In this document: one piece after another, positions 16,566 through 24,166 of the stretch
Position numbering within the stretch: position 1 is the first letter of the stretch
Layout of the letters: every line of letters begins with the position of its first letter
Assembly (NCBI GenBank): GCA_028280945.1
Contig: JANQKV010000058.1
Coordinates: 1 to 64,000 of the forward strand
Source of the DNA: Opitutaceae bacterium
GTDB taxonomy: Bacteria > Verrucomicrobiota > Verrucomicrobiia > Opitutales > Opitutaceae
Length of the DNA: 64,000 bases
Direction of reading: 5' to 3'
The notes under the pieces: model-generated
Databases searched by the model: none
Told to the model about the DNA's origin: nothing
The model's input: the letters and a program-made list of their open reading frames with translations, nothing else
Position numbers and translations under genes: made by a program

Positions 16566-17807
16566 ATGATTAAAGCCCTGCGCGACTTGATTGCCGAACT
16601 GCGTGCGATGCCGCGCACACTTTGGGTGCTTACGGGTGGGCAGTTTATCAATCGGTTTGGTTCCTTTGTCTTCCCGTTTCTGGCGCTGTATCTGCAGGAG
16701 CGGGGGCTGCCGTTGTCTCAGGTTGCCTGGGTGTTGGGAGCGATTTCCGTCGGTGGAACGGTGGCACCGTTTTTTGGTGGCTATCTGGCGGATGCGATCG
16801 GGCGGCGGAACACGATCACGATATCCCTGGTAGGTTCCGCGTGCTCGGTATTGGCCATGTATTACAGCCCGAACCTGGAGACGCTGCTCGTCTGCGCCTT
16901 TGGCCATGGCGTGCTCACTTACATTTTTGGACCGGCGGCGAATGCCCTGATGACCGACGTATTGCCTCCGGAAAAACGGGTTCTGGGGTTCGCGGTTTTT
17001 CGATTGGCGCTCAATGCGGGTTTTGCGGCCGGTCCGGCCGTCGCCGGGTTCCTGTTCACGCGATCGCAGGCATTGATTTTTTGGGGTGACGCATTGACGA
17101 CTCTTGTTTTTGCGGTGTTGGCGTTTACGCTGCTCCCGCAAGGACTGCGCACCGTGAAAGGGCGGGTAACGTCACCGCAAGTGGCTTGGCAAAGTTGGCG
17201 CGAGGCGGCGATCGACGGCTGGCGCAACGGACCTTTTCTGCAGTTGCTCACGGCCAAACTCCTGATGGCGATCGCATTTGTGCAGGTGTTTAATGTGCTC
17301 GCCTTGGACTCCACCGAACGGGGACTGACGATGGTGGAGTATGGCCTGGTCATGGGTTTTAACGGGTTCCTGATCATGTTTTTGGAGTTGCCGCTCGCCA
17401 ACTGGGTGAAGCGTTTCCCGCCCAAGCGCATCTCCGGGATTGGCTTTGCCACTTTGGGGCTTGGGTGCACCAGCTTCGCGGCGGTCGATTCGCTTGGCGG
17501 ATTCTTTCTGGCAATGGGGCTTTTCACCCTCGGCGAAATGATAGCGCTGCCGGTGAGCGCGGCTTATGGATCGGAGTTGGCCCCGAAAGACTACCGGGGG
17601 CGCTATTTCGGATTCTTCAGCATTATGTGGGGGATATCCGCTCTGGTGGGGAGCGCGGGAGTTTGGATCTACGGTTTTGTTGGCGTGAACTGGTGGTGGT
17701 TCACCGGTCTTTTTGGGGTCGCCGCCGGTGCGCTCATGGCGCTGACGTTACGCGATCGCCGGCCGGATTTTGACTCCGCACCAGAGTCACCTCCGAAGTC
17801 TGCCTGA
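16566..17807 (+). CDS. MFS transporter
   Basis: A 413-residue inner-membrane protein with about 12 hydrophobic helices in two halves and a typical MFS loop after helix 2 (GGYLADAIGRRNTI, the GxxxDrxGRR signature). The C-terminal half has the second-half helix pattern (LGEMIALPVSAAYGSELAP). The central cytoplasmic loop holds VTSPQVAWQSWREAA. It resembles drug or sugar efflux MFS proteins, but the substrate cannot be deduced. A weak hairpin (GACCG at 16523-16527, CGGTC at 16534-16538) precedes the gene and may end transcription from the UDG gene. Confidence 0.85.
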   Translation: MIKALRDLIAELRAMPRTLWVLTGGQFINRFGSFVFPFLALYLQERGLPLSQVAWVLGAISVGGTVAPFFGGYLADAIGRRNTITISLVGSACSVLAMYYSPNLETLLVCAFGHGVLTYIFGPAANALMTDVLPPEKRVLGFAVFRLALNAGFAAGPAVAGFLFTRSQALIFWGDALTTLVFAVLAFTLLPQGLRTVKGRVTSPQVAWQSWREAAIDGWRNGPFLQLLTAKLLMAIAFVQVFNVLALDSTERGLTMVEYGLVMGFNGFLIMFLELPLANWVKRFPPKRISGIGFATLGLGCTSFAAVDSLGGFFLAMGLFTLGEMIALPVSAAYGSELAPKDYRGRYFGFFSIMWGISALVGSAGVWIYGFVGVNWWWFTGLFGVAAGALMALTLRDRRPDFDSAPESPPKSA

Positions 17808-17867
17808 AGAGGTTTGTCGTTCGTCTCGTTCGATCCGTGCTGGCTGCGGCAAACCGATCAGATCAGC

Positions 17868-18029
17868 GTGCATCTTAAGAAGAAGCTGAGGTTATGCATT
17901 GCCGGAGTTGCCGGGGCTGTTGTGCTCGTCGCGATGACGAACTTGAGGGCTGAGCTCGAACCGCGGTTGGAACGGTTTTCCTATGCCGGCGAGGACCTTT
18001 ATCGCTGGTTTCTCTCGCATTCCTTGTAG
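17868..18029 (+). CDS. Possible small membrane protein (53 aa)
   Basis: In the 264-nt gap between the MFS and site-2 protease genes, a GTG-started frame encodes a basic start (HLKKKLRL), one hydrophobic segment (CIAGVAGAVVLVAMT) and an amphipathic tail ending FLSHSL. This layout fits a small single-pass or exported protein, but there is no clear ribosome site and no family match. The frame also runs upstream to a TTG at 17814. It may be chance. Confidence 0.3.
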   Translation: MHLKKKLRLCIAGVAGAVVLVAMTNLRAELEPRLERFSYAGEDLYRWFLSHSL

Positions 18030-18071
18030 AACCGTTGAGCTTTCAGCACGCCAAAGCTGGCTGACCTTCCT

Positions 18072-18773
18072 ATGTTTCCCACCAATCAAGGTTCTCTCCG
18101 ACTCTTCCAACTGCTGGGCATCAGCGTCTGGCTGCATTGGAGCTGGGGCCTTGTTGCCATCTGGGCTTTGTCCCAGCGGCAGCATCTCTATTCCTCGCCG
18201 TGGTGGAATCTGGCGGAAACCGTTGGACTCTTCACCATCGTGTTGATGCATGAGTTTGGTCACGCCTTGGCTTGTCGCCAAGTGGGGGGGCGAGCCGATG
18301 AAATTGTGCTTTGGCCATTCGGTGGAGTGGCTTATGTGCAGGCGCCACAAAGGCCAGGGGCCCAGCTCTGGAGTATCTTGGCGGGGCCCTTGGTAAACGT
18401 GGTGCTGATCCCGGTGTTCCTGGTGCTGCCCACGCTCATTCTCAAATCAGGTTTGGCACCGGATTCCGAAGATTTCTGGAGGTGGTTGTATGTCATGTCG
18501 GCCGTGAATGTGGTCCTGCTGATTTTCAACATGCTCCCGGTTTACCCACTCGATGGAGGACAGACATTGCGGTCTTTGCTTTGGTTTAAGCTCGGTCCGA
18601 TCCGTAGTCTTTTCTACGCCAGTGCCGTGGGTTTGGTCGGATGTGCGGGCTTGCTCGTCTACGCTTTGGTTAACCAAAGCATTTGGGCGACGATCCTGGT
18701 GCTCCTGATCGGATCATACTGCTGGCGCGCCTTCAAGGCGGCTCGTCAAGCCGTTGCCGAAGGCCGGGGGTAG
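18072..18773 (+). CDS. Site-2 protease family intramembrane metalloprotease (M50)
   Basis: Polytopic membrane zinc protease of 233 residues. HEFGH at residues 60-64 supplies two zinc ligands and the catalytic Glu within a hydrophobic helix, and NMLPVYPLDGGQ near residue 160-172 supplies the Asp ligand (DG motif). No PDZ domain is present, so it belongs to the compact S2P group rather than RseP. Physiological substrate unknown; S2Ps often release membrane-bound regulators. It ends 4 nt before the convergent Hpt gene. Confidence 0.9.
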   Translation: MFPTNQGSLRLFQLLGISVWLHWSWGLVAIWALSQRQHLYSSPWWNLAETVGLFTIVLMHEFGHALACRQVGGRADEIVLWPFGGVAYVQAPQRPGAQLWSILAGPLVNVVLIPVFLVLPTLILKSGLAPDSEDFWRWLYVMSAVNVVLLIFNMLPVYPLDGGQTLRSLLWFKLGPIRSLFYASAVGLVGCAGLLVYALVNQSIWATILVLLIGSYCWRAFKAARQAVAEGRG

Positions 18774-18777
18774 AAGA

Positions 18778-19131
18778 CTACAACGCCTCCAGGGCAATTT
18801 TAACTTCTTCGAACTGAGTCACCAATTCGGCGATATCGCCCTCCAAGTCCTCGAGCGACTCACGCCGAGATTTTTCTTCGATGTGCTTTGCAATCTCGAT
18901 GACTTTTTGAGCCCCGAGATTGGCAGACGCTCCCTTGATGCTGTGCGCCGCTCGGGTCAGGCGAACTGCATCAGCCGAAGCCAGGCATTCTTTGATCTCG
19001 TCTATGCGCTTGGGTGTATCCGACAGGTAGATATCGATGACCTCTTTGAGAAAGCTATCGTCATCCATTTCATCGCCCAAGGCGCGAAGGTTTTCGATGG
19101 CTTCGGAGTCGAGAATACTGGAGTCGGACAT
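18778..19131 (-). CDS. Histidine phosphotransfer (Hpt) domain protein
   Basis: A single-domain phosphorelay protein, 117 residues, all alpha-helical by appearance. The phospho-accepting His is residue 63 in AAHSIKGASANLGA, the classic Hpt signature. It would accept phosphate from a hybrid kinase receiver and pass it to another response regulator. The nearest candidate donor is the hybrid kinase at 24167, 5 kb away, but the pairing is unproven. It is divergent from metK across a 162-nt intergenic region. Confidence 0.9.
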   Translation of the reverse strand: MSDSSILDSEAIENLRALGDEMDDDSFLKEVIDIYLSDTPKRIDEIKECLASADAVRLTRAAHSIKGASANLGAQKVIEIAKHIEEKSRRESLEDLEGDIAELVTQFEEVKIALEAL

Positions 19132-19215
19132 GGTGGGCAGCTGGCAAGGTCGCCGCGAGGGTTCAATGGCAGAGTGAAATTAGCCAAGGCGCGAGGTTTT
19201 TGTGATTAACCAATT

Positions 19216-19246
19216 AACATATCAATAAATTAGGATATGTTGATAT
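19216..19246. promoter_or_regulatory. Overlapping inverted repeats upstream of metK
   Basis: AACATATC (19216-19223) pairs with GATATGTT (19234-19241), and the overlapping ATATCAA (19219-19225) pairs with TTGATAT (19240-19246). The two pairings share bases and exclude each other, and GATAT also occurs twice as a direct repeat 8 nt apart (19234, 19242). An AT-rich operator of ArsR type or a -35/-10 region are both possible. The site lies about 50-80 nt before metK in an otherwise featureless divergent region. Confidence 0.45.
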
Positions 19247-19270
19247 AAAACTTGCGGTGAGCTTGATCGT

Positions 19271-19287
19271 GGCTTGGCTGGTAAGCC
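19271..19287 (+). promoter_or_regulatory. Start-proximal hairpin in the metK leader
   Basis: GGCTT (19271-19275) and AAGCC (19283-19287) can form a 5-bp stem that ends 6 nt before the metK ATG, exactly where a ribosome-binding site should be. No purine-rich Shine-Dalgarno sequence is visible. It could control translation, but I do not recognise a known SAM riboswitch consensus. Confidence 0.3.
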
Positions 19288-19293
19288 TTTCTT

Positions 19294-20496
19294 ATGGCTA
19301 ATTCATTCGTATTTTCATCAGAGTCTGTGGGCGAGGGTCACCCCGACAAAGTCTCGGACTTCATTTCCGACAGCGTGCTCGACGCCTGCCTCCAGATCGA
19401 TCGCAACAGCCGCGTGGCCTGCGAAACGTTGGTGAAATCCAACGTGGTCGTTTTGGCAGGGGAAATCTCCATTCCCAAGCTCAAGGGCAAGCCGCTCGAG
19501 ACAGTGATCAATCTCGATGCCATTGTGCGCGACGCCATCCGGGAAATCGGTTATGTGAATGACGACGACCTCTTCCACGCCGACAAGGTTTTCATCCAGA
19601 ATCTGCTGACCAGCCAATCTGCCGACATCGGCCAAGGAGTCGACGCGCGGAAGGCGGAAGGCAAAACCCACGCTGAACAAGGTGCTGGCGATCAGGGGAT
19701 CATGTTTGGATATGCCTGCACCGAGACGGAGGAGCTCATGCCGACGCCGGTGATGTTGGCCCATTTGCTGGGCCGCGAACTCGCGCGAGTCCGCAAGTCC
19801 GGCAAGGCGAATTGGCTACGGCCGGACGCGAAGTCCCAGGTTTCCGTGCGATACGTCGACGGCAAGCCTACCGAAGTCGTGAATGTGGTGATTTCCACCC
19901 AGCACACCGAGGAGGTCACCCGTCCGCAGATCGAGTCCTACTTGATCAAGAACGTCATTCGCAAAGTCATCCCCAGGAAACTGCTCTCCAAGAACACCGA
20001 GTTCCTCATCAATCCAACCGGGCGCTTTGTGATCGGCGGGCCCCAAGGCGACTCCGGCCTGACCGGTCGTAAGATTATTGTGGATACGTACGGAGGGTGG
20101 GGCCGCCATGGCGGTGGCGCCTTTTCGGGCAAGGATCCCTCGAAGGTCGATCGTTCGGCAGCCTACATGGCACGCTGGGTGGCGAAAAACGTCGTTGCCG
20201 CCGGTCTCGCCCCGATCGCCGAAATTCAATTGGCCTATGCCATTGGCCACCCCGAGCCGGTCAGCGTTTTTGTCGACACGTTCGATACGGGCATCGTGCC
20301 GGACAGCGTGATTTCCGAGGCGGTCACAACCGTTTTCAGCTTCAAACCAGCGGCCATCGTCAAGCAGCTCAAGTTGCTCCAGCCGATCTACCGCACCACC
20401 ACCAACTACGGTCACTTCGGCAAAGCGGATTTGCCGTGGGAAAAGACCACCAAGGCCAGGGCCCTTTCGGCCGCCGCCGCGCGACTCAACAAATGA
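19294..20496 (+). CDS. metK: S-adenosylmethionine synthetase
   Basis: Makes SAM from methionine and ATP. 400 residues with all three family blocks: [14 protein letters not shown] at the N-terminus, [12 protein letters not shown] (ATP loop), and [16 protein letters not shown] (phosphate loop). It forms an operon with ahcY 19 nt downstream, so SAM production and recycling of its by-product are co-expressed. Upstream lie overlapping inverted repeats and a start-proximal hairpin that may provide control. Confidence 0.97.
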   Translation: MANSFVFSSESVGEGHPDKVSDFISDSVLDACLQIDRNSRVACETLVKSNVVVLAGEISIPKLKGKPLETVINLDAIVRDAIREIGYVNDDDLFHADKVFIQNLLTSQSADIGQGVDARKAEGKTHAEQGAGDQGIMFGYACTETEELMPTPVMLAHLLGRELARVRKSGKANWLRPDAKSQVSVRYVDGKPTEVVNVVISTQHTEEVTRPQIESYLIKNVIRKVIPRKLLSKNTEFLINPTGRFVIGGPQGDSGLTGRKIIVDTYGGWGRHGGGAFSGKDPSKVDRSAAYMARWVAKNVVAAGLAPIAEIQLAYAIGHPEPVSVFVDTFDTGIVPDSVISEAVTTVFSFKPAAIVKQLKLLQPIYRTTTNYGHFGKADLPWEKTTKARALSAAAARLNK

Positions 20497-20515
20497 TCAA
20501 ACTCGTATTTGAAAA

Positions 20516-21934
20516 ATGACTACCACAGCCGAACTCACCGACTACCGCGTCGCCGACATCAGTCTGGCCGACTGGGGCCACAAGGAAATTGCCATCGCCG
20601 AGCACGAAATGCCCGGCCTGATGGCAGTCCGGGAAAAGTTCCCCAACAAGCCGCTGCAAGGCGTGCGCGTCATGGGCTCCTTGCACATGACGATCCAGAC
20701 CGCGGTCCTTATCGAAACCCTGGTCGATCTCGGCGCCACCGTGCGCTGGTGCTCCTGCAATATTTTTTCCACCCAGGATCATGCCGCCGCCGCCATCGCG
20801 GACAATGGCGTGCCGGTCTTCGCCTGGAAGGGTGAATCCCTTGAGGAATACTGGGATTGCACCTGGAACGCCCTTGTCGGCCCGGACGGCCTTGGTCCGC
20901 AAATGGTCGTCGACGACGGTGGCGACGTGACCCTGCTGATCCATAAAGGCTACGAGCTCGAGAATGGCAGCGATTGGGTGAACACCGAATCAGGTTCTGA
21001 AGAGGAACAGGTCATCAAAAACCTGCTCAAACGGGTGCATGCCGAAGACCCGACGATCTTCCACCGCATTGCGGAAGACTGGAAGGGCGTTTCCGAAGAG
21101 ACCACCACCGGGGTCCACCGACTCTACGAACTTGCTGAGAAAAACCAGCTGCTGGTGCCGTCCATCAACGTGAACGACTCCGTCACGAAGTCGAAATTTG
21201 ACAACCTTTATGGATGCCGTGAATCGCTGGCCGATGGCCTGAAGCGTGCCACCGACGTGATGATTGCCGGCAAGGTGGCCTGCGTTTGCGGATACGGCGA
21301 CGTTGGCAAGGGCTGTGCCCACTCGCTCAAGAGCTTCGGTGCCCGCGTGATTGTCACCGAAATCGATCCGATCAACGCCCTGCAGGCCGCCATGGAAGGG
21401 TTTGAGGTCAACACGATCGAAAGCACGCTTGGTCAAGCTGACATCTACGTTACGACCACGGGCAACAAGGACATTATCACCGCTGAACACCTCCGCGGCA
21501 TGAAAGACCAGGCCATCGTCTGCAACATCGGCCACTTCGATAATGAAATCCAGGTTGCCAAAATGCAGAAAGAGCCGGGGATCATCCGCACCGAGATCAA
21601 GCCGCAGTATGACAAATACACCTATGCTGACGGGAAGAGCATCTACCTGCTGGCGGAGGGTCGTTTGGTTAACCTGGGCTGCGCGACCGGACACCCGTCC
21701 TTCGTCATGTCGGCCTCCTTCACCAATCAAGTATTGGCTCAGATCGATCTGTGGGAAAATCGCGAGACCTACACGCCAAGTGTCATGCGTCTGCCCAAGC
21801 ACCTCGACGAAGAGGTGGCCCGTCTGCATCTCGAGCGCATCGGAGCCAAGCTGACGACACTCTCGCAGGAGCAGGCCGACTACATCGGTGTGCCAGTGGA
21901 GGGACCGTTCAAGCCGGACCACTATCGTTACTAA
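20516..21934 (+). CDS. ahcY: Adenosylhomocysteinase
   Basis: NAD-dependent hydrolysis of S-adenosylhomocysteine to homocysteine and adenosine, removing the inhibitor of methyltransferases. 472 residues, the longer form with the bacterial insertion near residue 150-190. The NAD-binding motif is [18 protein letters not shown], substrate site [13 protein letters not shown] with conserved Cys, and the C-terminus KPDHYRY is the invariant family ending that reaches the neighbouring subunit. Second gene of the metK operon; a strong terminator follows 23 nt after the stop. Confidence 0.97.
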   Translation: MTTTAELTDYRVADISLADWGHKEIAIAEHEMPGLMAVREKFPNKPLQGVRVMGSLHMTIQTAVLIETLVDLGATVRWCSCNIFSTQDHAAAAIADNGVPVFAWKGESLEEYWDCTWNALVGPDGLGPQMVVDDGGDVTLLIHKGYELENGSDWVNTESGSEEEQVIKNLLKRVHAEDPTIFHRIAEDWKGVSEETTTGVHRLYELAEKNQLLVPSINVNDSVTKSKFDNLYGCRESLADGLKRATDVMIAGKVACVCGYGDVGKGCAHSLKSFGARVIVTEIDPINALQAAMEGFEVNTIESTLGQADIYVTTTGNKDIITAEHLRGMKDQAIVCNIGHFDNEIQVAKMQKEPGIIRTEIKPQYDKYTYADGKSIYLLAEGRLVNLGCATGHPSFVMSASFTNQVLAQIDLWENRETYTPSVMRLPKHLDEEVARLHLERIGAKLTTLSQEQADYIGVPVEGPFKPDHYRY

Positions 21935-21957
21935 TCCCCACCGACTCTCTGTTTCAG

Positions 21958-21986
21958 GCCGGTCTCGAAAGAGGCCGGCTTTTTTT
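21958..21986 (+). terminator. Rho-independent terminator of the metK-ahcY operon
   Basis: GCCGGTCTC (21958-21966) pairs with GAGGCCGGC (21971-21979), nine pairs including one G-U, around a GAAA tetraloop, followed by seven T (21980-21986). This is the clearest terminator in the window. Confidence 0.92.
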
Positions 21987-22052
21987 GGGTCCAGATCGCA
22001 ACAAGCTATGACGAGCTCGAGGCGATTCCAGGCCAGTCGCTTAAATTTCAAG

Positions 22053-22079
22053 TAAAACTTTTGATAATCGTGCCGATCA
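22053..22079 (+). promoter_or_regulatory. Sigma-28 (FliA)-type promoter for the chemoreceptor gene
   Basis: TAAAACTT (22053-22060), an 11-nt spacer, then GCCGATCA (22072-22079). This matches the known flagellar sigma-28 consensus TAAAGTTT-N11-GCCGATAA at 6 of 8 and 7 of 8 positions with the exact spacer. It lies 33 nt before the chemoreceptor start, in the right orientation and clear of the upstream terminator. Implies FliA and a flagellar regulon elsewhere in the genome. Confidence 0.75.
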
Positions 22080-22112
22080 GATGGGGGTATCTCACCACAA
22101 CCCACTCGACTC

Positions 22113-23792
22113 ATGAAACTTACCTCCAAGATCACTTGGGCCGCGGTTGGCGCCGTGCTTTGCGGCCTTACCATCGGCACAGCCATTCAACGATTTGCCC
22201 TTCTTCAATTCGGCGCAGAAGAGGCACGAAAACAAATGCGCACCATTGTGCGCGGAGCCGAAGCAGTCCGAGAGCACATGGCTCGGCTCGGTGCCCGAGA
22301 AATTTATGATGTAGCTTCGATTGAAGCTGATCTGAAATTGGGAAAACCGGCCTCTGAAACATCGCTATTTGAGGCGGTTCCAATCGTCGCGGCCATTAAC
22401 AATGCTAGGGAAACGGCGGCCGAAGCGGGTTACGATTTCAGAGTCCCGAAATTTCAACCACGTAATCCGCGTAATGAGCCCACGGCGGCCGAAGCGGAGA
22501 TTCTGCGTTATCTCAAAGAGTCGGGGGAGGAGGAATACTTCGAAGTTGATTCTGATCTCGGCGAGGTGGTCTTTGCTCGCCCCATCAAACTGTCGAATGA
22601 TTGCCTGCAGTGCCACGGCGACCCGGCCAACAGCCCCAATGGGGATGGGACGGATGTCTTTGGCCAACCCATGGAGGGGTGGAAAGCTGGCGAGATTCAC
22701 GGCGCATTCGTTTTGCGAAATGATCTCTCCAATATCAACGCAGCGAGCCGCGATGCCTTTGTGGCAAGTCTGGGCGTCACGCTTGCCGTCATTCTCCCCA
22801 TTGTGGGGCTAACGATTTTTGGATTCTGGCGATTTAACAAACGATTTGTCGTCAGCCCACTCGCGAAGATTACCCAGAAAGTCCTCGGACAAGTCGATCA
22901 ACAGCGCTGCGCCGCTTCGGAAGCGGCGGACACAGCCCAGAACGTAGCCCGGGTGAGTTGTTCGCAGGCAGCAGCCGTGGAGGAGACCAGTGCGTCAATT
23001 GATGAGATGACAAGCATCACCTCAGGATTCGCCGACCATGCCTCTCAAACCACGGAACTCGCGGCCCAATCCCGTTCGTCTGTCGAGCAGTGCGTGAACC
23101 GGGCGGAACGACTGGGAGAGGCCATGTCGGCCATTCAAGAGTCCAGCGATAGTATCTCTTCCATTATCTCGACCATCGAAGAGATCGCTTTCCAAACCAA
23201 TCTACTTGCCCTCAACGCGTCAGTGGAGGCGGCTCGTGCCGGTGAAGCAGGCGCAGGGTTCGCTGTTGTGGCGGATGGTGTTCGTGCATTGGCCATGCGC
23301 GCTTCCGACGCGGCCAAGGAAAGTGCGGGTCGAATCGAAGAGGCCTCTGAACGCTCACGCGAAGGGGTCGAGATTGGCAGGGAATTCAGCGAACGATTGC
23401 AGGGTATTGGCCAGGATATGGCGGAAATTGATCAACGGATGGGTGACATCGCAGCGTCAGCGCGGCGGCACACCGATCAGACCGGCCAAATCAAGGTTGC
23501 GATCGACGAGATTGATCGAGCCACCCAGGGGCAGGCGGCTGCTGCTGACGAAAGCGCTGGAATTAGCCAAAGCCTGGCCGATGGAACCGATGAGTTGGAA
23601 CGACTTGCCCTCCGGCTGGCGGAAATGATCGGTCAAGACACCGGTGGCGAATCCGGCAAGCCTGCTGTTGAAGGTGCTCAGCGTGCGTCCACCAAACCGT
23701 CACCGGAACTTGATGGATATACGGTTTCGCCAACTGAATTTCCGGAAAGTACAGCTTCGGAAAAATCCGAGAAGTTAGTAATGACTCGATAA
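22113..23792 (+). CDS. Methyl-accepting chemotaxis protein with periplasmic c-type haem sensor domain
   Basis: A 559-residue chemoreceptor. TM1 spans about residues 8-28, the periplasmic domain 30-215, TM2 about 217-237, then the cytoplasmic signalling coiled coil with the tip hairpin near [21 protein letters not shown]. The sensor is of the DUF3365/Tll0287-like type and contains [10 protein letters not shown]: CxxCH at 164-168 should bind haem covalently in the periplasm. It likely senses redox state or a diatomic gas (inference from related sensors). No C-terminal CheR-tethering pentapeptide is present. It stands alone without che genes and is preceded by a sigma-28 promoter. Confidence 0.9.
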   Translation: MKLTSKITWAAVGAVLCGLTIGTAIQRFALLQFGAEEARKQMRTIVRGAEAVREHMARLGAREIYDVASIEADLKLGKPASETSLFEAVPIVAAINNARETAAEAGYDFRVPKFQPRNPRNEPTAAEAEILRYLKESGEEEYFEVDSDLGEVVFARPIKLSNDCLQCHGDPANSPNGDGTDVFGQPMEGWKAGEIHGAFVLRNDLSNINAASRDAFVASLGVTLAVILPIVGLTIFGFWRFNKRFVVSPLAKITQKVLGQVDQQRCAASEAADTAQNVARVSCSQAAAVEETSASIDEMTSITSGFADHASQTTELAAQSRSSVEQCVNRAERLGEAMSAIQESSDSISSIISTIEEIAFQTNLLALNASVEAARAGEAGAGFAVVADGVRALAMRASDAAKESAGRIEEASERSREGVEIGREFSERLQGIGQDMAEIDQRMGDIAASARRHTDQTGQIKVAIDEIDRATQGQAAAADESAGISQSLADGTDELERLALRLAEMIGQDTGGESGKPAVEGAQRASTKPSPELDGYTVSPTEFPESTASEKSEKLVMTR

Positions 23793-24166
23793 ATAAAGCG
23801 ACCGTCTTGGGCAGACGCCTTTGAAGCCTGGTCTCTTGAGAGTCAGGCTGATAGGGCGGCCCTTGGACGGTGACGGGAGAGGTAAAATTTTACGCGGACC
23901 TTTGTAAAACAGTTCGAATCCGGTGAACGGCCGAACCTTATTTTCAGTAGCAGAACTAATATAAGTCAGGTTTCACGTCCCGGCTGAATCATGTAACAGT
24001 CAGATAGGTAAGGAGATAGATTTAATGTAAGCCCAAACAATAGGGTGGCATGGGTGGGTGGCTAACGCAGACCTCTGAATGAGGATTCTACATTAACAAG
24101 TTTTTTACGAATCATTCTTGATTTAATTATGATAGAGAACTTTGTCGTCAGTGCTTACGCCCTGAC
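23793..24166. other. 374-nt intergenic region with hairpins and palindromes
   Basis: The longest gene-free stretch in the window, between the chemoreceptor and hybrid kinase genes. It contains the candidate structured element at 23801-23871, a perfect 12-bp palindrome GTAAAATTTTAC (23882-23893), and an AT-rich zone before the kinase with a possible -10 TATGAT (24128-24133) but only a poor -35. No tRNA fold and no credible ORF were seen; an AAGGAG at 24010-24015 leads only to an ATG followed at once by TAA. Confidence 0.6.
23801..23871 (+). ncRNA. Candidate structured RNA element (multi-hairpin)
   Basis: ACCGTC (23801-23806) can pair with GACGGT (23866-23871), enclosing a hairpin AGCCTG/CAGGCT (23825-23830 with 23844-23849, extended by an inner TCT/AGA and CTTG loop) and AGGG/CCCT (23853-23856 with 23860-23863). 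GTCT/AGAC (23804-23807 with 23812-23815) competes with the outer stem. No U-run follows directly. It could be a transcript end structure for the chemoreceptor mRNA, a leader of the kinase mRNA, or a small RNA; no known Rfam class recognised. Confidence 0.3.

Noticed and set aside
19132-19293. Known SAM riboswitch before metK
   Set aside because: The inverted repeats do not match any SAM-I, SAM-II or SAH consensus I can recall; kept only as an unclassified element.
20990-22186. 398-codon minus-strand frame opposite ahcY
   Set aside because: Antisense shadow; spans a terminator and lacks protein family features.
23793-24166. Cyclic-di-GMP riboswitch or tRNA in the longest intergenic gap
   Set aside because: No GEMM consensus and no cloverleaf with TTCGA-type loop in the right context were found.
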